In this document: positions 32,487 to 43,811 of the stretch, one piece after another | Position numbering within the stretch: the first letter of the stretch is position 1 | Layout: every line of letters begins with the position of its first letter | From: Umbilicaria muhlenbergii | Lineage: Eukaryota; Ascomycota; Lecanoromycetes; Umbilicariales; Umbilicariaceae | Direction: 5' to 3' | DNA: 64,000 nt | Assembly (NCBI GenBank): GCA_000611775.1 | Contig: KK106983.1 | Coordinates: forward strand, 5,213,818-5,277,817 | The notes under the pieces: model-generated | The model's input: only the letters and a program-made list of their open reading frames with translations | Databases searched by the model: none | Told to the model about the DNA's origin: nothing | Made by a program: the position numbers and the translations under genes

Positions 32487-35400
32487 TCAAGCAGTCCAGC
32501 TCCCCCGTCTGCCCCCGGCACCGCGGCCACCCTTTGACGTCTCCACCGTAGTCTCGATACCCTCCCACGGCAGCTCCTCCTCGCTCTCGTCCGCGCTCTC
32601 AACATCCCACGCATGACGGCGTCTAGCTTCCGCGCCCTTGCCATCCTTCTCCTCACCCTCTCCTCCTCTAAGCCCGACAATGACTTCGCCAACATCGATG
32701 CCGATAGACTGCAGCGTAACTTCGACTTCCTCCTCACTGATCTCGTGACCATCCGCCTTCTGGCCTTCCAGGACGTCGTAGAGAGCGTAGATCTGATCGG
32801 CTTTGACATCGATACTCTTCAACAAGGTCTCGATTTTCTTGTAGACCGACTTGCGCTTGCGCTTGCTGAGAGCGGGATCGTGGCTGTTGTAGAGAGTTTG
32901 GTATTGAGAGCACTGCATCTTGAGATGGTCCAGTTCGTCTTGCAAGCCTTTCATCACGGTTGCAAGCGCAAGACCTGGTGGCTGGGATGGGCGGATCGTA
33001 GGCTCTTCTTCGTATGGCAAGGGTTCTGGCATGCGTTTGGAAACCGGAATCGGCTTTGGTATCATGATTGTCTCTTTGACTGCCTCGTCGTGGCGGTGAT
33101 TGCTTCCATGTTCGATAACGCGTTTACACACTGTGCAGTTCTGGCCATTGTGCTGTGCAAGCCCGTCAAGCACTTGCTGTGCGGCTGCGGAGAGCTTTGG
33201 CGCGGCATCGACCTCTTTTAGAGGTTTATGCAAAGTTATGTCTGGCAGGATAAAGGCCGAGGTCATCTCGTCGGCGACATACCCACGGCGATCGTTACGT
33301 TTACCTAATACAGAGTTCTCTGAATGGCTACGTTGATGAAGTGTTGCGGTTTTGTTGCGGACCTGCTGTCGTCCAGTCAGCGTTTTCAGCTCGATTACGT
33401 GACTGGGAATGATTTCATACTTCTCCCGGCTGTTCTTCGTCACGATTCGTATTACCAGCATCGATATTGCTGAATTTACCAGTCACGTCTTTCATGGACG
33501 ATTTTCGAGGCAGACCGAGCCCTGTCTTAGGACCGTTCTCAACTACGGCGGCCGGCTGCATGGAGGAATCGTCTGCGGTAGTCGTATGGTGCGCCGCTCG
33601 TTGTTGCTTGAGAGCCACTCTCTCCTCTTCAAGAGTCTTGCGTAGCTTTGCAATTTCCTCGCTCTGACAGAGACCGGTTAACACTCTTCGTGCAATGTCG
33701 GGCCAGAATCACTTACATCTAAGAAGCTTAGGTACGTCAAATCCTGAGCAGGAGCTTGAACGTCTTTGGCATCTCTCAATCCGCGAGACGTAGTTGGCTG
33801 AATCACCTGGATTGAGTCATGTCTGCCTGTAGTAGCATCACATGCCGAGTTCTCGCTATCGCCGTCTTCTGATGATAGATCATCGATTAGGGCTTGCATA
33901 CTCTGCAGTCTTTGTTCCTCACTTTGCTGTGCTGGTTGTTTAGTGAACGAAGTCGATGCTTGGCCTGCTGCAAAGTCTGCAGAGATTCCTGTTCCACCTA
34001 GGTTGGTCAATTGTCGAGTCTTCCCCTGCATATGATCGAAAATGCTCTTTCCATAGTCATCGCTCGTGGACTTGCCAAAGAGGCTGTGCTCCCGCTCGTT
34101 CGCGGCAGCGGTGGCTCTTCCGTTACCATCTCTGTGCTGATACGAGTTCTTCTGACCTTTTTCGCCAAGGTGATTGCCGTCGAAGATATTCGCGGTAAGT
34201 TCGTTGGTTTTTTGAACCACGTCTCTCTTACGATCAGCTCTCTTTCGCACCTCAATTGAGTTCGCGACGGGCCTAGCTTGTTGCTTGTCGTTATTAGCTG
34301 TGAGGCGAGTAATCTGGCTCTTGAGTTCGTCATTTTCCGCTTTGAGAGCGGCATTCTCTCTCTTCAACTCTTCGGTCGTGTAATAAGCAACTCCAAGTTG
34401 AGAGACCGCCGAGTCACGGTCCTGGGTAATGTTTCTGATCGTGATTTCAGCAACAGAAACTTTCCGATCTGCAGCATCTGCTCGGTCTTGTAGGCCTCGC
34501 ACTGCGGCTTCAAGTCCTGGAGCCAGTCAGCGAAAGCTTGGGAGAATCATGTGGATAGGCAGGCAACTGACGGCTCTTTTCTATGATCCACTTGCGTTGG
34601 CTTCTTCGTCCATGATCGCCACCATCGCTACCACCATCAGTCATGCCCAATGCACTGTCGCTCCGATCTCGTCTCCCTCTATCGGTTTTCTCTGCCTCTA
34701 GCGTCCAGTTCTTCTGCTGGAGCTCTTCTATGGTTTTTTCCGCCTCTGCTCGATTAGTCTCCAGCTCGGCTACCCTATCTTGGAGAAGCTTGAGCGAAAG
34801 GAAAATTGCCTGCTCATCAGCAGGAACTGCGATCTCGCCAACAGCTGCATAGTCCGGCTGTGCGTTCGACTGGTTGCGGTGTCCGTGCGAGCCTGAAGCG
34901 AATCGGGAAGCTTTGGTCTTGCCATGACGGGAGAAAACAGGCGTTCCGTCCTGGTAGACTCCAGAAACCAGCTCTGAAAGATTCGGCATATCAGGAAGCA
35001 TGAAGGATTGCTGGGTTCCGCCGTTGTTGGTCGACGTGTTTGTCGCATTAGTTTGACCATCCGCGCGTTGCTGGTCGACTCCCTTGGCCTGGCTTATATA
35101 TTTCATAAAGTCTTGGGCAGAGCTGAATCGTTCTGGCATGGCGTCAGACGCTGTGCCTTGTCGAATCTTTGCGTTTCCGAAACGGGTGTTTTTCGCTGTC
35201 AATGTGACCGTAGGCGGTCTATCTTGACTCATACGAGAATCATCATTCGCGTCAGTGACGTGGGCCTGCATCTCAGCCAATGTGCGACGATGCTCAGCAC
35301 TCCCTTGCCTGCTGCCACCAGATACGTAGTCTGTAGTCTTAGCCAATGGCGGCGAATGCTGAGTGGTCTCCTTCTGTGTGTTTGATGCTCGTCTAATCGA

Positions 35401-35967
35401 AGCGTCTCTTCGTAGGCTGTTGCGAGCGGATTTCCCATTCTTTTTGGATGCTGCCTGTGGTAATGCCGGTGGCGTGCTCATAACCTCATAATTTCCAATC
35501 ATCGGCGCCGAGAATTTAAAGCTGTCTTCGTCGGGGTTTATCGCTGCATTAGACGAGAACTCTCTGGACAGTCCGAGTCTGCTGATTGTACCATTGCTTT
35601 TCTTTACTCCTCGGCCGATTTCAACGGAGAAGCTCCCATCATCTGAGGAAGTGCCTGCTTGGGTGAAGTCGGGGAAAGCTCGGCCAAGTGCAGAGGTATT
35701 AATGGCAAAATCGGATTCAGGTCGAGTGTACTGGCGGTACTTCTGGGCACTAGCGCGTAGTTCCGGCAATCTGTCCGTAGTAGCGTCGAGCTGACGTGTG
35801 GACATCAATGCTTCATTCTCCGGGTCGAAGTCAGAAAAGGTGTCTTCGGCAAAAGAATGGTTTCGTGAGCCTTTGGAGGACGTGGAAGTAGGGCGCGTCC
35901 GGTTGAGGTCGCGAGACATTTCTCGAATCAGTCTCGCCCGATGTTGAGAGCTTGGAGACTGTGCCAT
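32487..35967 (-). CDS. PPC89/Cep57-domain spindle pole body protein
   Basis: Four exons on the minus strand: 34572-35967, 33717-34516, 33421-33663 and 32487-33365 (introns 53-55 nt), giving 1105 aa. The N-terminal 450 residues are disordered and Ser-rich. Coiled coils follow: AIFLSLKLLQDRVAELETNR, IIEKS|RLEAAVRGLQDRADA and LKRENAALKAENDELKSQIT. Near the C-terminus a Cys pair (NCTVCKRVIEH) precedes the Cep57 microtubule-binding-type domain: VMKGLQDELDHLKMQCSQYQ, DPALSKRKRKSVYKKIETLL, and VKADQIYALYDVLEGQ. This order fits fungal proteins related to fission-yeast Ppc89, a core spindle pole body scaffold. The domain call is strong; orthology to Ppc89 itself is likely but less certain. Confidence 0.85.
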
Positions 35968-37002
35968 TTTGGCTGGCGTTGTCCTTCGTTCGGGCTATCA
36001 ATGGTTACGGTGTGAGAGCTCAAGGACGAGCGGACAAGTTGCTGGTGATGATTAGGTTGTGTTTGCGCGTGCGGCAAATGCTGCTTGGCTTGTAGAATAC
36101 TCAAACACTTGACTGGATAACCGAGGAATGCATACCAATGAGATAATGGCTGTACTGTATGCTAACCTGTGCAATGCTCACTCCGTCGGTGGAGTTGTCG
36201 AGTTGTGTCGAGTCGAGAGAGTCCTGTTGTTTCGAGGGAAGTATTGAATGTTTGTTATGATGGGTAAATAAGGTTTCGGCCACTAACCCAATAAGGCTGA
36301 AACCCAAAGCGAGTGAGGTGACCTAGGCGAGCACTTGGCGAGTAAGGTACCTGCCACTCCTGCCCACGCTGCTGCACGACAGGCGAGGGCTCCTCATGCG
36401 TGTGAGCAAAACAACTGGCAGTCCTCAGCTGAGGTTCTCAGCTGAGGGAATATTCGACTACGTTACTTCAACTATCAAGAATAGCTGAACAGCGAACCGC
36501 CATTGGAAGCCTAAATCTTGAAAAGCTTGTTCCCTACAATATGCTAAGACAGAAATATAGAATATCGCTTTCGGTGTGAAGCAATAATGGAGAGGGTCCC
36601 CGGCAGAACATTTTCTTTTCACGTATAGTGTGGGAGCGTGAGACCTTAAAGTTGCATTTCTCCGTCAGAGGACATTCTCAATGCCAGCAGCGAACTTTGA
36701 TGTGTAGATGCTGCTGATCTGCTACTAAGGATTCCGGTACGCTCTCTTGTCAGAACTGCCACTTATTTTGTCCCTGCGCCTAGAGCCTGTCCCAACAATC
36801 GCCTCCTAACAAGGCCACAAAGTGAGGACCGTCTCGAGACTGGTAACGTGAGGGTATACAACTGTTCATGAAAATTGGTGATCGAAATATTTGTATTGCT
36901 ATCGTTTCTATGGTAGAGTTGTTGAAGAGGAGGTTCCAATGCAGCACCAACCAAAGCCGAGTGTACCATCTATCGCCTCATTGCCAATGCTGATTTCCAG
37001 GA
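35968..37002. other. Intergenic, tandem minus-strand genes
   Basis: About 1 kb upstream of the PPC89-like gene and downstream of the acyl-CoA dehydrogenase. It includes the tandem palindromes listed next. No gene or RNA is recognised. Confidence 0.5.
36423..36446. promoter_or_regulatory. Two tandem CAGCTG palindromes
   Basis: CCTCAGCTGAGG (36423-36434, perfect 12-bp palindrome) and CTCAGCTGAG (36437-36446) lie side by side, centres 13 bp apart. Each contains an E-box-like CAGCTG core. They are about 460 bp upstream of the PPC89-like start. A bHLH-type binding site is possible but unproven. Confidence 0.35.
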
Positions 37003-38896
37003 TCACAACTTCATTCCCAGTGCCTTATGCACCCTCAATGCCTGTCTAATGCTCAGATCCAACATGATCTCCTCCGAACCGCCGGGAATAGCGTAAGCCC
37101 TCACATCCCTATACAACCTCTCGACCTTCGCTCCCTGCCCACCGCGACTATAACTCAGCCCACCGAAGATCTGACTGGCTTCCCTGGCACAGAACTCAAA
37201 GGTTGTGGTGGCTTGTGCTTTCAGGCCTGCGATGGCGCCTCCAAGTTTCAACATCGCTTCGGTCTCTTGCATGACGTTGCATTGATAGATGAGGTTCTCG
37301 AGCCAGTTGTAGGAGGCCTCGATCTGGCGAGCCATGTGGGCGAGTTTTAGACGGATGACTGGATGGTCGATAAGCTTCTTGCCGAAAGTGCGGCGTTTGT
37401 GGGCGTATTTGACGGATTCTTCGTAGCAGACGCGGGAGAAACGGATACATTGGATGATTATACCAATGCGTTCGTGATTGAAGTTTGTCATGATGACTGG
37501 ATAAATGAAACCGTCAGCGTAAGAACGTGTGTGATGGGAGATATAGGACTTCATTACCTTTAAAGCCCTGGTTTTCCTTGCCGATCAAGTTCTCAACAGG
37601 CACTTTGACATCTTCAAAGGTTATGTAGGTAGTGCCGCTGCTCCATACACCCTGGCAGTCCATCTTTCTTGTGCTGACACCACCAAATGACCGCTCGATA
37701 AGTAGGACACTAACGCCGTTCATACCTTCGCCTCCCGTGCGGACGGCAGTGGTGAAATAATCAGACCAGATACCGTTGGTAATCCATTTCTTCTCACCAT
37801 TGACAATATAGTGCTTGCCATCTTCCGTGAGCTTGGCTTCACAGGTCAAGTTGGCGACATCACTACCGGCATCTGGTTCGGTGATTGCGAGGCAGATTCT
37901 CTTGTCTCCGTTGAGGATTCCTGGAATTATCCTGTCTACCAACGGCTTCTTCCCGAATTTGACAAGCGGAGGACACCCAATGCCGAACCCGCCAATCAGG
38001 TTCCAGACAAGTCCACCGCTACCAGCTCTCGAGATCTCATCTGTCAGTAGCATCTCATGGAAGAGGTCCCAGCTCTTGGGATCTACACTCTGCACGCGAC
38101 GCTGTGTCAGATGTGCAGGGTAATGGTGTAGACCCATAAGACCGGCCAGATAGCCACGCTCGCCCATTTGCTTGTAGATGCTGTCAGGGACTTTCCTGGC
38201 CTCATCCCATTCAGTAACATTGGGTGCGATCTCGGAGTCTACCCATGCACGGACTTCGGCGCGAAGGGCGGCATGTGTTTCACTGAAGTAAGGGGAGTGA
38301 TACTACAGTTGCTGTCAGCAACAGAAACTTGTTACCGTAGGTCTGAAGCTAACATACGCTCTGGTACCAGGACGGATCCGCATATGGCACAAGATCACCA
38401 TATGGATCCATCGACTCCGACAGTTCTCTTGCATCCTTGCCCGGTACTGGGGCTACCGTTCCAGATTCGGCTTGTGGCTTGGCGACTTCCTTCTCTTTTT
38501 TTGCTGGCGGAGGAGTAGCAGGGGGAGTTGGAGGGGCTGCTTGTTTCTTGCTGTCTAAAGATCCGATCTGTAGTTGACCCTTGTACTTCTTGAGGATGCC
38601 CTCATTATGGTATTTCCAGAATTGCTTCGACGCATCCTTGCCCGCTACCCGTTGAAGGACTGGATGGAATTGTCAGCGTCGAAGGCACATCGGATGTGGG
38701 ATGCTTGGGCCATACTCTTTTTACCACCTATAGAAAGTTAGCATTCAGTGCATCGTTGGGGTTTGCAGAGTTCAAACTGACCTGGGTGCTCGTCTTGAAA
38801 CTTTGTCAAATCATACACGTCCTCATCGACGATGATCCATAGGTTATCTGTCGTCTTATGCGCCGCAACTTCGCTTTGGGAAAACGTCTTCGACAT
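37003..38896 (-). CDS. Acyl-CoA dehydrogenase with N-terminal cytochrome b5 domain
   Basis: Five exons on the minus strand: 38782-38896, 38716-38727 (a 12-nt micro-exon), 38358-38659, 37558-38302 and 37003-37496 (introns 54-61 nt), giving 555 aa. The cytochrome b5 domain (about 1-75) has the heme His in EHPGGKK and a second His in FWKYHNEG. A Pro/Lys-rich linker (about 90-125) leads to the acyl-CoA dehydrogenase (about 145-555) with CLAITEPDAGSDV, WITNGIWSDYF, ASQIFGGLSYSRGGQGAKVE, RLYRDVRA and the late PGGSEEI, where the catalytic-type Glu sits. It is probably an FAD flavoprotein in lipid oxidation, with the fused heme domain a candidate intramolecular electron carrier. Fusions of this kind are known in fungi. 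The ATG chosen gives MSKTFSQSEVAAH, a typical b5 start. Confidence 0.9.
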
Positions 38897-39613
38897 GATG
38901 TTGTTTCTTAATGTATGATACAGCAATGGACAAGACAAGAAAAGAGAGCAGTAGGAAAGGCGAGAATGTAGTTTTCAGGAGCTGTATGAGACGTGGGTCA
39001 GGAGCTGATCTAATGGAATCTCGGTGGCCGATGCTGGATAGACTTTCACATGTCAGGACAGATGGTTCCCCGGAACATAAGAATGCGCCCCAGAATGAGT
39101 AGCGGGAGTTTCGGCAGTACGAGGGCTTTACTGCACGTGGGAAAATTGTATGTTGCTTTGCTACTCAGTCCGTACGATTGGCTGGCTTTAAGGGCTGCTG
39201 AAGTGGGCGGTGAAATGGACGGACATGAGCGTAGCCCTCCTGACCGAGGGTAAGCAGCGGACCTCGGCACATGGAAAGCGCCGCATGCGGTGCTTTCCGG
39301 GGTTATCTTCACGTGTGTTCCATTGCCGGTCCCTGATCACCATTTGCTGAGTGCCGAAGAAGGCTACAATAAGAATCGGTCGAAGCCAGCTCAACAGGCG
39401 TTTCAACAGGCGACATTCATCTGGAAACACTGCTGCTTGGCATTTGTGTCAGGGTGGTAATTGCAATGGAACTTCTCACGCCTCCCGATCAGCTTGCGCG
39501 AGGAGGAGGGCAGTCGGCCCCGCACGGCCAGATGACGTCCACCATATCTTCCGAGGTCTCTTGAGTCTTGACTCTGCCTCAGCTGACCTTATCAACAAAC
39601 CCACAGCGTCATC
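38897..39613. promoter_or_regulatory. Divergent promoter region, acyl-CoA dehydrogenase and cupin
   Basis: 717 bp between two divergent starts. It contains a near-perfect 26-bp palindrome (next entry) and a smaller dyad CCGAGG...CCTCGG (39244-39249 and 39262-39267) close by. No coding feature is recognised. Confidence 0.5.
39273..39298. promoter_or_regulatory. 26-bp near-perfect palindrome
   Basis: Arms GGAAAGC/GCTTTCC flank CCGCATGCGG. Only one of the 13 pairs (39280 with 39291) is not Watson-Crick, and it would be a G-T pair. It lies 377 bp from the acyl-CoA dehydrogenase start and 316 bp from the cupin start. It could be a dimeric transcription-factor site or a cruciform-forming sequence. 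Confidence 0.45.
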
Positions 39614-40050
39614 ATGCCGGACCCAGTACACGTGACCAAGGCCTGCGACATCAAAACCAGCGATGGCCAAACCGAGGGTATGATTCGTCAAGGTGCTATC
39701 GTCGACAAGTCCGACAAGGTGTGTGCCTCTGGTATGCCCTTACAGACCTGCGGTGAGGGTATCATCAACTCACGCATGGTGCAGTCATGATAGCCAAACC
39801 ACACTCGTCATCGGCGGTTCATCACCATGGGGAACAAGACACGATTGTGTATGCGGTGCGTGGTCATGGCACCGTCGTATCCGAAGGGGGGAGGAAGCGG
39901 CAAGATCTGAGCCCGGGTGACTTCGCCTTGATACCGGCGTATGCTGAGCATCAGGAAGTCAATGATGGGGACGAGGAGGTGACGTGGATAATCACAAGGA
40001 GTGGGCGGAAACCGGTGGTCGAAAATCTGGATGGTTGGGGTAAGAGCTGA
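39614..40050 (+). CDS. Small single-domain cupin
   Basis: Two exons, 39614-39731 and 39785-40050 (53-nt intron, donor GTATGC), giving 127 aa. The junction rebuilds DKVCAS|VMIAKPHSSSAVHHHGEQ. The cupin metal-binding motif is visible: HHHGEQDTIVYAVRGHG (His and Glu ligands), then PGDFALIPAYAEHQEVN with the last His. The protein is a minimal cupin_2 barrel with no signal peptide, so probably a cytosolic metal-binding enzyme or binding protein of unknown substrate. It is divergent from the b5-acyl-CoA dehydrogenase; no functional tie is evident. Confidence 0.85.
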
Positions 40051-40924
40051 GGTCAACGACTCAGAGATACGTCCTCTAGCAGGAATACCTGATAAGTGGG
40101 AATCGACATGTCTAGAGCGCTCCAAATGTCAGAGGCTACAGCAGGGTTGTCGGGATGGTCTACGTAAATGGTGTGAGCCAACGCTGGCTGTAATAGCATC
40201 ACAAGGGAAACCATGGCAGAGGGCTCAGGTGCGTTGCCTCTACTGGTGCACACCAAAGGTTGCAGCGCTATGCAAGCAAAGAAAATTGTGCTACATCTGC
40301 AAAATTGTTCAAATCCATTCTCGCAGCCTATATGTGTATGTCCTAGTCTTACGGCTTGACGGTTCTCATCGCTCCAGGCCCGCGTTGCTTCCCCACCGTG
40401 TGCTTAGCTGCTGTTAGTCAATCTCCTGATCTCAAATCAACAGTAACACAAGGTACCAGTACGTGATGCACTGATGTGGCGGACAGGTTCTCTCACAAGC
40501 TGGTGTATCCGAAGATATCAATGTATGTGAAGCTTGTAAACCCATCCGGACTCCATCTCAAGAAAATATACCACGCCGACACCCGCGCATGATACATGAC
40601 TGGAAAATATGGAACTTATAGTGGACAACTCTTTGAATATGTAAGGTTTGAAAGTCTGACTGCTACCATGTACGCAGTCTGAAGTGCTCCGTATGGTAAT
40701 GCTTCGGGCCCTGAGGACAACGCCGCTCAGGGCAACGCCCCCACAAGTATATGTATACGAATGTAACGGCTCACATCCTGCCGGAGGAGAGAGAGGGCCT
40801 TTGTGGTAGTGTACGTTAGAGATTTTAAAGCACGGATCAGATGATAGAGATGCGTTATCGATCGAGTCCCCCAATCCAGTGAAGGGTTTCAAAACCGAGA
40901 GAGCGTAGGAGAGACGTAATTGTG
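40051..40924. other. Convergent intergenic region
   Basis: Lies between the cupin (+) and F-box protein (-) 3' ends. Frames here are short and of no recognisable family. No repeat is seen. Confidence 0.5.
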
Positions 40925-42510
40925 CTAGGGACCGCTGTGTTCTGGGCACCGCCCAATAACCCACTTCTCCCACACCTTCCGTTGCGGATAGAGGACAAAG
41001 CGCCCGTTATCACCCAAGTCATCGGCACTAGCCGGAAAGGAGCTGCGTGAGCAAGTACAAAAAGGTAAAGTTGCAGGCGTATCTGGGAACAGAGCAAGTT
41101 CGTAACCTTCGGGGCCATGGTCTGTACCAGCGTCGCTCTGGACATCAGAGCCTTCGCCGTCACTGTATTCTTCGCCGCTGTCGACGCTCAAATGGGCGGC
41201 AAAATCATCTTCATCGTCACTGTCGCTGCTACCACCTGGCGGATCATCGGGCACCTCCATGCTATTTGCCCACATCTCATCGAAATGGGTTGAATAATCC
41301 ACCCGGCGCAAGCTCACCCAGTCCAATTGCTCCATCTCTGCACGAAGCATGGTCAAAACGTCTTTCCACATGCTACCCTCCTTAAGTTGCACATCTCGCA
41401 AGCGGATGCCCCTCAGTGTTTTACGGTGGCGCCTCGCCAGAGAAATCACTTCTTCGGCTTCCAGACGCCAGGCCTGTATGCCAAAAGCACGTAGCTTCTC
41501 CCAGCAAACGTCGTGAAAAATCTCCTCTAGCCGTAGATCTAGAGGAACTCTCGAAGGAAACCCGATGTGGACAGCTTGCATGTTGCTAGCAGCAGAAAAC
41601 ACACTCTTGAAGGAAGGAGACAGCTCTCTCATCCTGTCGTTGAGATTAACCCCATCATCGAAATGAAGTTCAAGACAGGTTAGACGTTCCGCGAGGGACA
41701 GTACCGTTGGCGGGGTACGATCCTTAATCATGAGCGCACTCTGTGGGTTCATCATAGGCCCAGAGAATCGACTGAACGGTGATCGACCGTGGACCAAGGC
41801 CTCACCTATCGTCTTTGTGGCGTGAATACAAGCAGGCGTCCAACGTAGCTCAACGACTTGAGATGCTGAGTCTCCATTTTCATTCAGGTAGTCGAGTAAA
41901 GTCCTATCTGCCTCGTCCTGGAGTCTCAGAATCTGTACGTGCTGCAAAGAGGTGAAGGCCGCCATTGCTTTTTTCAGGACTCGAAGATCCTCCCCCGAAC
42001 GAATAATGTCTCTTTGATCATCCACCTTTCGTTTGAAGGATGCCGCGTCAAGTGGATGTAAATCGCCATTGGCGTCAAGTAAAAGCTCTCGAACTCGATC
42101 TCTACCTGCGAACAAGTCAGCCCTCCGAGCTCTTCGACAAAATTAGATACCATCATACCTTGCACGTAAAAGTATGGAATGAGATAGCTGAATTTCCTCG
42201 TATGTTTCGTGAGATGGCCGTTACTGCATATTCTATCCAGGCGTTGGAAGCCGTCGCGAGAGAAGCGTGTAGCGATCCGTGTGAACTGATGAGGTATTCC
42301 AAGCTCCCCAAACTTGCGGCATACCAGTCGGAAGCTCCCGATGTCTTGCGCTTGTGATGGCAACGGCGGACTCGGAGGTCGAAAGCTCTCGACCGAAAGA
42401 TATGCTCGCCGGTCTATGCTCACACATTTCTCCGGGTCAGAATCAATGTACTCGAGAATATCTTTGAGCAGCTCGTTTGACAGTCCATGAAGGCTAGCGG
42501 TCCTCGACAT
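40925..42510 (-). CDS. F-box-like protein with acidic C-terminal region
   Basis: Two exons on the minus strand, 42159-42510 and 40925-42105 (53-nt intron, donor GTATGA), giving 510 aa. The start is the first in-frame ATG (MSRTASLHGLSNELLKDILE). An F-box-like motif covers about residues 6-40, followed by FRLVCRKFGELGIPHQFTRI, a pattern typical of fungal F-box proteins. The middle is Leu-rich with no clear repeat. Residues of about 415-460 are very acidic (SSDSDDEDDFAAH, GEEYSDGEGSD). F-box proteins recruit substrates to SCF ubiquitin ligases; the substrate is unknown. Such genes are numerous and fast-evolving in fungi. No ortholog is recognised. Confidence 0.8.
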
Positions 42511-43811
42511 GGTTGCGAATCGCAGGACGGCAGGGTCTGACAGATCTTGCGCATGGCATGTCCGAGATTTCAAGAGATCGCAAACAAGAGCTCAGACTGA
42601 TAGCGCTCAAAGGTTTTGCAGCGCAAGCAGCATGTATGATGATTCGGAGTTTGAACTTGTAGGAGAGAGTATGGGATGACGAGAAAGCAAAGTAAGGCAA
42701 CATGGACATTGGCTGGCATCATGCCAGCACACACGACATCGAGGCACGGGAGCAGTCGAAAAACGCAACAATGAAACAATGCACCCTTACGAAAGTAAGC
42801 AACACGGCGCTACTCAGTCCAATTATGCCGTCGAGTAGGAAAGGGCAGAGCAGCTGCAGATCAGGTCCAGCAAACACGCCGTAGCCAGTGGCAGTCAGAC
42901 CTCACCCCCCCTCGAGTCACATGACCGAAATATGTACCATCGGTTAAGCTCCTCCCGCTGCAGAGCATCGGAACCATGTCCTTTGACGGGACGGCCAGGA
43001 GCTTTTCCCCAATAACAGAGGGCATCTGAAGAATGCCGCCGTCATGGTCAGACGTGTCAGGCGACTCCGCAAGCGAATGGGCGGGAAGCAGCGTCCGGAC
43101 GGGGTCTGGATGTTGCAAAACTTGGCCATGGGCTGAGGGGCTTGCATGACAGGGCTTCCAAAGGCCCCAGCGTCCCAGCTTGCCCGTAACGCTTTACGAA
43201 TCAGCGGGAGAGTGATTCAACCTCGCAGGTCGAGTGGTAGGACCATTTATTCAGATTGGGGACATTGATGCAAGCATGCAACTGTCAATAGTCAATACGA
43301 AGTACGGAGTAGTTATCGCTCAAGATCTATATAAAGCAGAGTTCCACCGCCAGCAGTCGTGGAAGCAGTCTAAGAGGTCAGAGCTCAGCTCCAGCACCAC
43401 TGCCTGTGTTTCATTGGCCCTCGCCTGCCCCGGGGAATTGGGTGGAGTGGCACGAGTGGGTGGTTGGGTTGATAACCGCGCCGGCGCTTAGAGAGCTATT
43501 GTTGCAGGCCTTGGCTGCGTAACACAACCTCTATGTTAGATATCTCCCAAGCGCTCACCGAGACTGGCCGTGTTGGTGGAGTGAGTGACAGCTGTACGTT
43601 CCCAAGGTATGCGACCTAGATGGATTCGTCCACGGGAGTGCAGTGTGCAGTTTCTGTGGATACCGTGTGATGCACTTCATGCAGGGGAGTCCTCAGCGCC
43701 ATCATGATTAATCGTCTTAATCATCTTAATCATTATGAATTGGAAAGCGTTATGCGAACGCGGGATGAGCTTGGATATCTTTACTAATATCCACCCATGG
43801 TAGGTTGAGCC
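42511..43811. other. Intergenic, tandem minus-strand genes
   Basis: 1.3 kb between the F-box gene start and the PPAT stop. It contains a TATA-like CTATATAAAG near 43326 on the + strand, with no recognised gene downstream. Short CTTAATCAT repeats lie near 43710-43735. No reliable coding feature is seen. Confidence 0.5.

Noticed and set aside
43320-43335. TATA-like CTATATAAAG as a sign of an unannotated + strand gene
   Set aside because: No convincing coding sequence follows; the only nearby frame is 85 codons and unremarkable.
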